This document shows, in pieces, positions 7,655 to 14,836 of a stretch of 63,417 bases of DNA. Location of the stretch: IMG/VR virus record IMGVR_UViG_3300047552_000359, positions 1 to 63,417 of that record; one strand, given 5' to 3'. Numbering within the stretch: the stretch's first letter is position 1; every line of letters starts with the position of its first letter. Source of the DNA: a virus. The notes under the pieces were generated by a model that was not told where the DNA came from, did not search any database, and was given only the letters and a program-made list of their open reading frames with translations. Made by a program: the position numbers and the translations under genes.

Positions 7655-7893
7655 TTAATCCTGACTTAATAAAAAAGTTGCGGGGAATAGATAAGGCTGC
7701 TGCAGATTATTTGGAATTTGTAGTAGCAAAGTCTCCTAAACAGTTAGCATATCCTCGCATGTGTAATACTATAGACTCCTGTATGACTTGGGCAGATACA
7801 CCACAAGGACATGAATATTGGAATGACTTAGATAGTATAATTGGAAGAGTGCCTTATAACCCAAAAACCCTGAAAGGAAATAGAAGAATATGA
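7651..7893 (+). CDS. tagged small protein, 80 aa, variant tag
   Basis: The ATG overlaps the end of the GATase gene (ATGA). The body is helical (LIKKLRGIDKAAADYLEFVVAKS) with an acidic middle. It ends KTLKGNRRI at 7864-7890, the shared peptide with Leu in place of Pro. It sits between the GATase and ATP-grasp genes, inside the trio, so it is a candidate substrate or partner; that is only inference. Confidence 0.7.
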   Translation: MINPDLIKKLRGIDKAAADYLEFVVAKSPKQLAYPRMCNTIDSCMTWADTPQGHEYWNDLDSIIGRVPYNPKTLKGNRRI

Positions 7894-8642
7894 AACTTTA
7901 TATGTATCCTTATAATATGGGTAGTGATTCCGCAAAGAAGATAGCACAAGCTTTGGAAATAGTTAGAGTATTTCCTGATGGTAAATATAAATCTAAAGAA
8001 GGTCATGCTATTATTAATTGGGGTAATAGCAGTCTACCTTCTTGGCATAAGGCAGATACAAAGTACCTTAATCACCCAACTCATGTTGGTAATGTTACTA
8101 ATAAGCTTAGGTGTTTTAATATACTGCAAAGGGCTGGTATTGCTATTCCTAAGTACTTCAGTTCTAAGCGGGATGTTATCCATTATACCGAAGGTCTTTC
8201 CGAATTCCCTATTATTTATTGCCGTACTAAATTGAGTGGGCATAGTGGTGAAGGTATTGTGCTAGCTAACAGTGTTAGTGAGTTAGTAGATGCCCCACTC
8301 TACACTGTATATTTTAATGCAAGAAAAGAGTGGCGAGTTCATGTATGTAATGGTAAGGTAATTGACTTTGCTAAGAAGGCCTACAAGAATAATGAAAGAC
8401 CTGATAGGCTTATTAGGAATGTGGCTAATGGTTGGATTTTTAGGCGGGGTGGTTTAGAGTTGCCTGATTATTTAGCTAAGGAATCTATTAAAGCTATTGA
8501 GGCTTGTGGTTTGGATTTTGGTGCAGTTGATATAGCTGAAGATAGGGAAGGAAATATGTGTGTTTATGAAATTAACTCTGCTTGTGGTGTAGGTGGGGAT
8601 ACTACATTAGAGAATTATGTGAGGGCTTTCAATGAGTACTGA
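7890..8642 (+). CDS. ATP-grasp ligase-like protein, 250 aa
   Basis: The order of features fits a small ATP-grasp enzyme. AGIAIPKYF starts the ATP-grasp domain near residue 90. PIIYCRTKLSGHSGEGIVLA (about 128-147) is the glycine-rich loop. EWRVHVCNGKVI and later GAVDIAEDREGN...VYEINSACGVGG supply the metal-binding D, E and N residues. Such enzymes join a carboxylate to an amine through an acyl phosphate. The start overlaps the tagged gene and lies 11 bases from its GGA. Third member of the predicted peptide-modification trio. Confidence 0.85.
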   Translation: MKLYMYPYNMGSDSAKKIAQALEIVRVFPDGKYKSKEGHAIINWGNSSLPSWHKADTKYLNHPTHVGNVTNKLRCFNILQRAGIAIPKYFSSKRDVIHYTEGLSEFPIIYCRTKLSGHSGEGIVLANSVSELVDAPLYTVYFNARKEWRVHVCNGKVIDFAKKAYKNNERPDRLIRNVANGWIFRRGGLELPDYLAKESIKAIEACGLDFGAVDIAEDREGNMCVYEINSACGVGGDTTLENYVRAFNEY

Positions 8643-8820
8643 TAAAATTGAAGTAGGTGATATTATTATCTCTAGTCATGTTAGGGGTAAGATAGTTTAT
8701 ATAGTTGATGATAGACTTTATGTAGAGTTAGAGATTGCAGGATTAGGTTGGAATAGTGAAATAAGTGATTATATGATAGTAAAGAAAGGATTAACTCCTA
8801 AAGGAAACAGAAGATTATGA
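8632..8820 (+). CDS. tagged SH3-like small protein, 62 aa
   Basis: KIEVGDIIISSHVRGKIVYIVDDRLYVELEIAG reads like a five-strand SH3-like barrel with a VGD turn. Related layouts occur in the tagged proteins at 9,014 and 10,327. It ends LTPKGNRRL (tag at 8794-8817). The start overlaps the ATP-grasp gene end. Confidence 0.7.
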   Translation: MSTDKIEVGDIIISSHVRGKIVYIVDDRLYVELEIAGLGWNSEISDYMIVKKGLTPKGNRRL

Positions 8821-9035
8821 ATTATTTTGATGCATTTCCTTCTGAATATGGTAAATACTTTAGTAAACAAGATGAATTATTTCCTGTAATATGTACTAAT
8901 TGCAATAAATCATTTAGGTTACATTTTGAATTTTTACGTGTAGTATATTGTAATTCAAGACATAATGACAAATTTAATGCACCTAGGTTACTTACTCCAA
9001 AGGGGAATAAGAGATGCAGTATACCTTCAAGATAG
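8817..9035 (+). CDS. tagged zinc-binding protein of the FPxEY family, 72 aa
   Basis: The layout is F-P-S-E-Y, then ICTNCNKSF, then a second Cys/His patch, then FNAPRLLTPKGNK (tag at 8994-9011) with a seven-residue extension. Two further genes (10,599 and 10,778) share FPKEY, the ICxxC pair and the (F/S)xAPxL-x-TPKGN ending, so the three are paralogues. Possibly a small nucleic-acid-binding zinc protein. Confidence 0.75.
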   Translation: MNYFDAFPSEYGKYFSKQDELFPVICTNCNKSFRLHFEFLRVVYCNSRHNDKFNAPRLLTPKGNKRCSIPSR

Positions 9036-9268
9036 GCGATAGGGTTATAATAAATAAAGACTGTCCAAGCTACGATGATGGCATAACCGGCACATTGTTT
9101 CATATATGTCCAGAAAAAGATGCAGGATTAATGCATAGGGATGATGGGGATGGTTGGGATGATAATGAAGATGGCATAGGAGAAGTAACTAATGCTTGGT
9201 ACGTTAATTTATGTAGCTTAAGCCCACTAAATACACCAAAAGGAAATAGACGATATGTTAAGCAATAA
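9014..9268 (+). CDS. tagged SH3-like small protein, 84 aa
   Basis: FKIGDRVIINKDCPSYDDG followed by ITGTLFHI and WYVNLCSLSPL fits an SH3/KOW-like barrel. A very acidic loop (DDGDGWDDNEDG) sits in the middle. It ends NTPKGNRRYVKQ (tag at 9233-9253). The start overlaps the upstream extension, eight bases after that gene's GGG. Confidence 0.7.
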   Translation: MQYTFKIGDRVIINKDCPSYDDGITGTLFHICPEKDAGLMHRDDGDGWDDNEDGIGEVTNAWYVNLCSLSPLNTPKGNRRYVKQ

Positions 9269-9294
9269 AGAAAGAGATAAATAAAGGAGAGGTG

Positions 9295-10080
9295 ATGGCT
9301 GAGGAAGTAAAGTCCAATTGTCCTCGTTGTGGTGATACAAGAGAAAGATTATACACAAAGAAAGTACAAGGTGGTTATGTACGTTTTTGTCATAATGCAA
9401 ATTGTTATAAAGACGATTCATTTGTAAGAGATAAGCAACAAAGCCCCACAGATATTATACAACAAGCAAACCTTCTACATAAAACACAAGAGTCCTTTGA
9501 ATATGAAAATAAGCTATTAGAACTACCTTGGGATTTTTCTACAGAGTTATCTAGGGAGTGTATCTTATGGTTAAGTAAATATAATATTACATCAGAAGAA
9601 GTAAGAGAATTCAATATAGGATTCTCTAAAAGAATGAATAGATTAATACTACCTGTATATAATGAAGATGGTGTGTTAATTTATTATCAAGGTAGGAACT
9701 TAGGTAATGTGTCTAAGCATAATCCTAAGTATTTGAATGTACGGCAGATTGGTGCTAAAAATGTATACTTCAATAACTACACTCGTGCCGTAGAATCCCC
9801 TAATGCCTTGTTTATAGTTGAGGATATATTATCAGCTATAAAAGTAGGTAGGGTATATAAGAGTAAAGCCTTACTAGGGTCATACTTCCCTAAGGATTTT
9901 TATTCCACTATACCGTTAGATATAGAGGCCATTTATATTTGGTTAGATGATGATAAGTATCTAACTGCGTTAGCTGAGGCTAAGAGATTAAAGTTGTTGA
10001 CAAATAAGTTTATCCGTGTTATAAAGACACAACAAGACCCTAAGTGCTATGATGCACAATATATTAAGGAGCTTATATGA
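9295..10080 (+). CDS. DNA primase, zinc finger and TOPRIM
   Basis: Makes RNA primers for phage replication. The N-terminus has CPRCGDTRERLY...FCHNANCYK, a four-ligand zinc finger. A middle region (LPVYNEDGVLIYYQGRNL) leads into a TOPRIM domain: ALFIVEDILSAIKVGR holds the catalytic Glu and AIYIWLDDDKY the DxD motif. It is a DnaG-type primase, at 261 aa shorter than cellular ones and lacking a helicase-binding domain. A GTG lies one codon upstream (9292); ATG is preferred after AAAGGAGAGGTG. The helicase gene is nearby. Confidence 0.9.
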   Translation: MAEEVKSNCPRCGDTRERLYTKKVQGGYVRFCHNANCYKDDSFVRDKQQSPTDIIQQANLLHKTQESFEYENKLLELPWDFSTELSRECILWLSKYNITSEEVREFNIGFSKRMNRLILPVYNEDGVLIYYQGRNLGNVSKHNPKYLNVRQIGAKNVYFNNYTRAVESPNALFIVEDILSAIKVGRVYKSKALLGSYFPKDFYSTIPLDIEAIYIWLDDDKYLTALAEAKRLKLLTNKFIRVIKTQQDPKCYDAQYIKELI

Positions 10081-10241
10081 ATGAGCATGATTTAAAAAAG
10101 TTAAGATATCATCTAGTAAATAGAGGGGAATTAATTAATAATACTGCAGTTAAGGTAGGTGGGACTCGGAATATGTATGTACCCGTTGTTATGAGTATAG
10201 GTAGGTATTGGAGTAATGGATTAGTACCTATGTGGCAATAG
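10077..10241 (+). CDS. small hypothetical protein, 54 aa, possibly truncated
   Basis: The ATG overlaps the primase stop (ATGA). The product (NEHDLKKLRYHLVNRGELINN...) has no recognised domain and stops at TAG. The shared tag appears about 60 bases later in another frame, inside the tiny gene at 10,250. This gene may therefore have lost its tagged end by a frameshift or a stop. Confidence 0.5.
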   Translation: MNEHDLKKLRYHLVNRGELINNTAVKVGGTRNMYVPVVMSIGRYWSNGLVPMWQ

Positions 10242-10249
10242 GTAGAACA

Positions 10250-10336
10250 ATGGCTAGAAATAGGGATACAGGTATTGTATGGCACATACGGCTTATAGGC
10301 CTAACTCCGAAAGGGAATAAGATAATATGCAAATAG
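10250..10336 (+). CDS. tagged fragment, 28 aa
   Basis: Only MARNRDTGIVWHIRLIG precedes LTPKGNKIICK, so this is mostly the tag (10,304-10,321). It overlaps the next start. It could be a real micropeptide or the out-of-frame end of the preceding gene. It shows that the tag coding persists even where its carrier is minimal. Confidence 0.45.
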   Translation: MARNRDTGIVWHIRLIGLTPKGNKIICK

Positions 10337-10599
10337 GAGATAAAGTATCATTCGACCATGATGGATTAACTGGCACAGGAACTATTTTATGTATAGATTT
10401 ATATAGTAGAGGTAATAGTAATTGGGTAATTAAATTGGATGGTGACCCTGATAAAGGCTGGAGTAGAGATTTTGATAGTCCAATACACGCAGTATTTAAA
10501 GAGAAGTACCCACATTTAGGTTATATTAGGGGTTTATGGAGCGTACCTGAGAGAAAGTTAAAATCAATGCTTACACCTAAGGGTAATAGGAGGATATAA
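10327..10599 (+). CDS. tagged SH3-like small protein, 90 aa
   Basis: MQIGDKVSFDHDGLTGTGTILCIDL...NWVIKLDGD has the IGDKV turn and strand pattern of an SH3/KOW-type barrel, close to the gene at 9,014. It ends MLTPKGNRRI (tag at 10,573-10,596). The ATG lies 11 bases after the GGG of the previous tag. Confidence 0.72.
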   Translation: MQIGDKVSFDHDGLTGTGTILCIDLYSRGNSNWVIKLDGDPDKGWSRDFDSPIHAVFKEKYPHLGYIRGLWSVPERKLKSMLTPKGNRRI

Positions 10600-10781
10600 T
10601 GTGGAATAGTTATTTCCCTAAAGAGTATTGGGATATGCGCGAAGAAGATTTATTTAATGTTATTTGTACAAGATGTAACATTAGATTTGGTGCACACAGT
10701 TCTGAGGGATGTCCGGATGAACTAGGAGCTTTTAGTGCCCCGCCTTTAAAGACACCAAAAGGGAATAGAAAAATTAAATGA
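10599..10781 (+). CDS. tagged zinc-binding protein of the FPxEY family, 60 aa
   Basis: YFPKEYWDMREEDLFNVICTRCNIRFGAH is followed by CP, then FSAPPLKTPKGNRKIK (tag at 10,752-10,775). The FPKEY motif and ICTRC pair align with its neighbours at 8,817 and 10,778. An AGGAGG formed by the last codons of the upstream gene serves as ribosome site. Confidence 0.75.
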   Translation: MWNSYFPKEYWDMREEDLFNVICTRCNIRFGAHSSEGCPDELGAFSAPPLKTPKGNRKIK

Positions 10782-10990
10782 ACTCATGGATGCATATATT
10801 TCCAAAGGAATATACTAAACATACAGATTATGAAATATTAGCCATAATTTGCGAAAATTGTGGAGAAAGATTTGGTCAACATATTGGAGCTAGATGCCCT
10901 GAGTGCCTAAGCATAGCCGTTAAAAATGGCAATTATAACTTTATAGCACCTAAATTAACTACTCCTAAAGGAAACAGACGTGTCCTATAG
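10778..10990 (+). CDS. tagged zinc-binding protein of the FPxEY family, 70 aa
   Basis: IFPKEYTKHTDYEILAIICENCGERFGQH and CPEC give four cysteines for one zinc ion. It ends FIAPKLTTPKGNRRVL (tag at 10,961-10,981). Third member of the family and the clearest zinc ribbon. Its last codons overlap the GTG of the helicase. Confidence 0.75.
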   Translation: MNSWMHIFPKEYTKHTDYEILAIICENCGERFGQHIGARCPECLSIAVKNGNYNFIAPKLTTPKGNRRVL

Positions 10991-12215
10991 TCCTGAATTG
11001 TATATACTAAAGTTATTTATTAAAGATAAGGATTCATTTGATTTATATTACCCACAAATAAAGGAATTTAATTATGATGTAGAAATTAAAACAATACTAT
11101 TCTGTATTAATAAATATTATGTTAATTACCCTACTCACTTATACATAGGGAAAGAAGAATTAAGAACCTATTACAACAGCATGTATCCACTAGATAAAAA
11201 TAAGCAGATAGTCTCTGATATCTTGGATACAATCTATAGTATTGAAGTATCAGATAGTATCATAAGGGATATTATAAAGAATATAATAGAAAAAGAAATA
11301 AGCCTTGCCATAATAGGTAAGCTAACTTCTGTAATAACAGAAAATAAGTATGGGGTATTACCTACTGTTACTGAGGATATAGCTAAATTTGACCAGTTAA
11401 TTGTCCAACAAGACCCTGAGGAAATCTTTGTATCATCTGATATAGAAGAACTACTGGAAATTAAGAAACAACAGGGTATTATTAAATGGAGGAATCCTGC
11501 CATACAAGAAGCCCTTAAAGGAGTATGTGGGGCTACCTTAGGTCACGTATTTGCTAGACCTGAGACAGGTAAGACATCTTTTCTAGCTTCTGAATTAACT
11601 TATATGTCTAGGCAATTTGCTGAGGATGAGTGCGCATTATGGTGTAATAATGAACAGGAGAAATCTAAAGTAGTTATGCGTAATTATACAGCAATGCTTA
11701 ATCAACCTGAGGATGTTATCATAAACAACATAAGCAGGGCTAGGGATGCTTACCTTAAGAATGGTGGATATAAGATTAAACTTTACGATAATGCTTATAT
11801 CTCAATAGACATGCTACGCAAGTTAATTAAAACCTTTAGACCTAGGATTGTTGTAATAGACCAAGGAGATAAGGTAATTTACAGTGGGGCATCTAAATTA
11901 GACGGACACGTTAGACTTAAGGAATTGTATAGACAGTTTCGTGAGTTAGCTAAAGAATTTAATACACATATACTCACTGTTGGACAAGCAAGTGGTGAGG
12001 CAGAAGGAAAGCGTTGGCTTCAAATGACTCACATGGATATGTCTAAAACAGGTAAGCCGGGGGAAATGGATTATGTATTAGGCATAGGCAAAGAGTCTAC
12101 AGAAGGGGAGGATACTGGATTACGCTACTTTCACTTCTGTAAGAATAAAGAAGGTAAACACTCTAAATTTGTTCTACAACTAAATTCAGATACAGGGAGA
12201 TACAATGAGATATAG
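10980..12215 (+). CDS. DnaB-like replicative helicase
   Basis: Unwinds DNA at the replication fork. The C-terminal half is a RecA-type ATPase: GHVFARPETGKTSFLASE (Walker A, about residues 188-205), WCNNEQEKSKV, and PRIVVIDQGDKV (Walker B, about 294-305), followed by THILTVGQASGEAEG and a C-terminal motif region. The N-terminal 150 residues are helical, as in DnaB family proteins. The GTG start follows the tag codons of the previous gene. At 411 aa it matches single-domain phage helicases. Primase, helicase and polymerase lie close together. Confidence 0.88.
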   Translation: MSYSPELYILKLFIKDKDSFDLYYPQIKEFNYDVEIKTILFCINKYYVNYPTHLYIGKEELRTYYNSMYPLDKNKQIVSDILDTIYSIEVSDSIIRDIIKNIIEKEISLAIIGKLTSVITENKYGVLPTVTEDIAKFDQLIVQQDPEEIFVSSDIEELLEIKKQQGIIKWRNPAIQEALKGVCGATLGHVFARPETGKTSFLASELTYMSRQFAEDECALWCNNEQEKSKVVMRNYTAMLNQPEDVIINNISRARDAYLKNGGYKIKLYDNAYISIDMLRKLIKTFRPRIVVIDQGDKVIYSGASKLDGHVRLKELYRQFRELAKEFNTHILTVGQASGEAEGKRWLQMTHMDMSKTGKPGEMDYVLGIGKESTEGEDTGLRYFHFCKNKEGKHSKFVLQLNSDTGRYNEI

Positions 12216-12438
12216 AGAAATAGCAGGTGATGAAAAAATTAAAGAAGGTTACGTCTACTCTTATAAGAAACTGCCATTAACAAAATTAGGAGAGATAGTA
12301 TACACAGCCGACCTAGAAATAAGAACAAATAAGTGTAGGTGTAGTATAGGAAAGACAATAAACACACATAGAGTAGTAACACCTTATTATGTGTATGAAT
12401 TATTAAACACTACTCCAAAAGGAAATAAAATAAGATGA
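12205..12438 (+). CDS. tagged small protein, 77 aa
   Basis: MRYREIAGDEKIKEGYVYSYKKL belongs with the (Y/F)RxLxxGExIxxGD group (2,643; 12,435; 14,603). It ends TTPKGNKIR (tag at 12,412-12,435). The start overlaps the helicase end. Confidence 0.7.
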   Translation: MRYREIAGDEKIKEGYVYSYKKLPLTKLGEIVYTADLEIRTNKCRCSIGKTINTHRVVTPYYVYELLNTTPKGNKIR

Positions 12439-12665
12439 GTACTTTAATGCATGAAGGAAGGCGGTATAGGCGTATGTTAGAGGGGGAAAAATTAACCAAT
12501 GATTGTATATATACAGATGCTCCCACACATGGTTATTTATATTCTTGTAGATATATGAATGGTCACGCTATTAAACCTGAATGGCTTCTACATGATGCAC
12601 ATAGATTTTATATGCTAGAAACAAAAACACCAAAGGGGAATAGGGTATGCCATTATTTGAAGTAG
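12435..12665 (+). CDS. tagged small protein, 76 aa
   Basis: RRYRRMLEGEKLTNDCIYTDAP repeats the N-terminal pattern of the preceding gene, so these are tandem paralogues. The tag TPKGNRV is at 12,627-12,647 with a five-residue extension (CHYLK) into the next gene. Confidence 0.7.
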   Translation: MSTLMHEGRRYRRMLEGEKLTNDCIYTDAPTHGYLYSCRYMNGHAIKPEWLLHDAHRFYMLETKTPKGNRVCHYLK

Positions 12666-12802
12666 TATGTATAGAGTGTCATAATAAAGAGACTGTATTA
12701 GTTCACCATAGTGAGATACATAAAATACATTGTGCTATATGTGGCTCACCTACACAACAATTAGTAAGTCCTATAGCAAAGACACCGGAAAGGTGGAAGT
12801 AA
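12647..12802 (+). CDS. zinc-ribbon small protein, 51 aa, degenerate tag
   Basis: Two Cys pairs, VCIECHNKE and HCAICGSP, 19 residues apart, make a classic small zinc ribbon. It ends AKTPERWK (12,779-12,799), which at DNA level resembles the shared tag with one shift (ACACCGGAAAGG). The start follows the previous tag by eight bases. The stop overlaps the next ATG. Confidence 0.65.
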   Translation: MPLFEVVCIECHNKETVLVHHSEIHKIHCAICGSPTQQLVSPIAKTPERWK

Positions 12803-13131
12803 TGCGTATTACATTTAAGTATATAACTCAATTGGCACAAAGGGCTGGAATTAGAGTTAGGCATTGTAGGGAACATAGGTTTGTATATGGTAGTAGGGGT
12901 TATTTAGTATACGATGGTGGTTTATTTCCAAGTTGGTTTGGTGTATTAACAGATGTTGAGAGATATATTAAAGATAAATACACTACACCTAAAGGTAATA
13001 TTAAACGAAAAGAAGAACCTAAAATACAAGAAATAAGAGGAGTAGGCTCTAGTTTTAGTACTAGCTTTACTACTAGGGCTAGACCTACATGGTATAGTGA
13101 CAATGAGCCAACTGAAATATCTGGCTTTTGA
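12802..13131 (+). CDS. tagged protein with C-terminal extension, 109 aa
   Basis: The first 60 residues form a compact basic domain (RITFKYITQLAQRAGIRVRH). TPKGNIKRK follows at residues 62-70 (12,985-13,011), but unlike its relatives it continues for about 40 more residues (Ser/Thr/Arg-rich) that overlap the DNA polymerase start. A longer in-frame start exists upstream (12,730). The ATG at 12,802 overlaps the previous stop, and GGAAAGGTGGAAGTA is its ribosome site. Confidence 0.65.
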   Translation: MRITFKYITQLAQRAGIRVRHCREHRFVYGSRGYLVYDGGLFPSWFGVLTDVERYIKDKYTTPKGNIKRKEEPKIQEIRGVGSSFSTSFTTRARPTWYSDNEPTEISGF

Positions 13132-14302
13132 TTTTGAGACAACTCGCACCTATAATATGGGGTATGATGATAGGGCATACCCCATCTTACTAGGGATAAT
13201 AACATCTACAGGAGATAAATACTCTTGGATTTTTAATCACGATACTGTAACCCCATTGGATATAAATAAAGCAAGACAAGAAATACAGGATTTAATAGAT
13301 AACACACAAGTAATTATAGCTCACAATATTAAGTTTGATTTACATTGGCTGAGGAGATTAGGTATTGATTATAGTAAAGTTAAGTTATATTGTTCTCAGA
13401 CTGCAGAGTATCTTATTAATGGGGAGAATAATAGGGTTAGGTATGCTCTAGCAGAAACATCCCTTCGTTATGGGATACCTGCTAAACATGATGCTGTTAA
13501 GGATTGGTGGGATGCGGGGTACGAGACTAACGAGATACCTTTAAATATCTTAGTGCCATATTGTATGCAGGATACAGCTAACACGTTAGCATTGTATCAG
13601 AAACAGCAATCCATTATACTGTCGAAGAATTTAACTAAGCTGTGTAACTTATCTTGTGAGCTAATACGAACTCTACAGGAAATAGAATGGAATGGTATGA
13701 AGCTAGATGTTGAGCTTTGTACTAATTACTCTACTAGTTATGGAGAACAAATTGAAAATCTGTATACTAAACTTAATTCTTTTATCCGGTCTAATATTCT
13801 GGACTTACATGAACTGCCCTTAAGAGATACAGCTAATAAACCACTACCTAATTTTGGTTCAGGAGAGCAATTATCTGCATTACTATTTGGAGGTGAGTTA
13901 AAATATAAAGGGAGGGTAGCTGGTGCTAAAGAAGGAACAACTAAAAATGGGACAGTCATATTACGAACTACTGGACTGGGACTCGTTCCTAGAGATGGAA
14001 CGGAAACTAGCGTTGATGGCTATTATCAAACCGATAAGGCTCAACTACAAGGACTTAAAGTAAAGAATAAAACACAACGTGTATTTCTAGAACAGCTATC
14101 AGAATTATCTAAATTAGAGAAGATGAAGGGCACTTATTTTGATGGTATGCTAACACATGTATATAAAGGAATAGTTCACTGTAATATAAAGAATACACGT
14201 ACAGTAACAGGTAGACTATCTGTTACAGACCCTGCACTTCAAACCATACCAAGGGGGAGTACAAGTCCAGTAAAACAAGTCTTCATATCTAGGTACAATT
14301 AA
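13103..14302 (+). CDS. family A DNA polymerase, N-terminal half (exonuclease and start of palm)
   Basis: This is the 3'-5' exonuclease and first part of the polymerase domain. LAFDFETT (Exo I), IIAHNIKFDLHWL (Exo II) and YCMQDTANTL (Exo III) are all present. The thumb follows, and then TGRLSVTDPALQTIP, the conserved segment before motif A. Translation stops at TAA (14,300-14,302) after QVFISRYN. The polymerase reading resumes in frame beyond the stop as YGGKLIIL up to about 14,329, then is lost. The remaining motifs lie 2.9 kb away at 17,238-19,163. A GTG two codons upstream (13,097) is an alternative start. Confidence 0.9.
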   Translation: MSQLKYLAFDFETTRTYNMGYDDRAYPILLGIITSTGDKYSWIFNHDTVTPLDINKARQEIQDLIDNTQVIIAHNIKFDLHWLRRLGIDYSKVKLYCSQTAEYLINGENNRVRYALAETSLRYGIPAKHDAVKDWWDAGYETNEIPLNILVPYCMQDTANTLALYQKQQSIILSKNLTKLCNLSCELIRTLQEIEWNGMKLDVELCTNYSTSYGEQIENLYTKLNSFIRSNILDLHELPLRDTANKPLPNFGSGEQLSALLFGGELKYKGRVAGAKEGTTKNGTVILRTTGLGLVPRDGTETSVDGYYQTDKAQLQGLKVKNKTQRVFLEQLSELSKLEKMKGTYFDGMLTHVYKGIVHCNIKNTRTVTGRLSVTDPALQTIPRGSTSPVKQVFISRYN

Positions 14303-14385
14303 AATTATGGAGGTAAATTAATTATTCTTAAAAATTATATGCACCTAAATTAAAAAAGCTTACGTTTTCAAATAATCTTACACCT

Positions 14386-14613
14386 ATGTATTTAATTCAA
14401 TTAGGTATATTTCCTATCTATCTTGATATAGATAGAAGCAGTTATTGGGAAGAAAATCTATGGAGATTTAGTTGGAAATTTACAGCTATACAATATGCTA
14501 CTGCTGATAAAGAACGAGCTACTACTATGCTTGCTAGATGTACATATTGTACAACAGTAGTATACACAACTAAGAAAGGAAATACATTGAGGATAAATAA
14601 AGATGCCATTTAA
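14386..14613 (+). CDS. hypothetical protein with degenerate tag, 75 aa
   Basis: The frame is open upstream to about 14,330, directly at the point where the polymerase reading is lost. The first ATG is at 14,386 without a good ribosome site, so this gene may be N-terminally truncated by the event that split the polymerase. CTYCTTVVYTTKKGNTLRI near the C-terminus contains TKKGNT (14,569-14,586), a degenerate version of the shared peptide. Confidence 0.5.
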   Translation: MYLIQLGIFPIYLDIDRSSYWEENLWRFSWKFTAIQYATADKERATTMLARCTYCTTVVYTTKKGNTLRINKDAI

Positions 14614-14836
14614 ATTATTAGAAGAAAATGAGATTATTTGTGTAGGGGATAGGTGTTTACAGACCAATAATATTCCTACACCTAGTGAGTATGTGTTTAG
14701 GCAGATGTTTCCTTGTTGGGGGAGTGTGGGTTATACACCTCGTAAATATAGAGAACGATTTGGTATTGAGTTTTATGTTATGCGAGAGATTAAATTAACT
14801 CCTAAGGGGAATAGAATATATGACTCTAAAAGATAA
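14603..14836 (+). CDS. tagged small protein, 77 aa
   Basis: FKLLEENEIICVGDRCLQ matches the (Y/F)RxLxxGExIxxGD group. The C-terminus reads KLTPKGNRIYDSKR (tag at 14,798-14,815), overlapping the sigma factor start by a few codons. It is the last tagged gene in the genome. Confidence 0.7.
   Translation: MPFKLLEENEIICVGDRCLQTNNIPTPSEYVFRQMFPCWGSVGYTPRKYRERFGIEFYVMREIKLTPKGNRIYDSKR

Larger units (their letters stand above)
2877..14815 (+). repeat. dispersed coding repeat: C-terminal TPKGN(R/K) tag in small genes
   Basis: TPKGN is encoded starting at about 2877, 4103, 4327, 4735, 8794, 8994, 9233, 10304, 10573, 10752, 10961, 12412, 12627, 12985 and 14798. Variants are TLKGN at 7867, TKKGN at 14569 and TPERWK at 12782. 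Thr uses ACA/ACC/ACT, Pro CCA/CCC/CCG/CCT, Lys AAA/AAG, Gly GGA/GGG/GGT, Asn AAT/AAC. Next starts usually lie 7-14 bases after the Gly codon. It is absent from all larger enzyme genes and from everything right of 14.9 kb. Confidence 0.9.

Noticed and set aside
2877-14815. Explaining the tag purely as a ribosome-binding site read through in frame
   Set aside because: Thr, Pro and Asn codons outside the SD core are kept at amino-acid level while third bases vary, and GGT variants weaken the SD. A role in initiation is kept only as an additional possibility.
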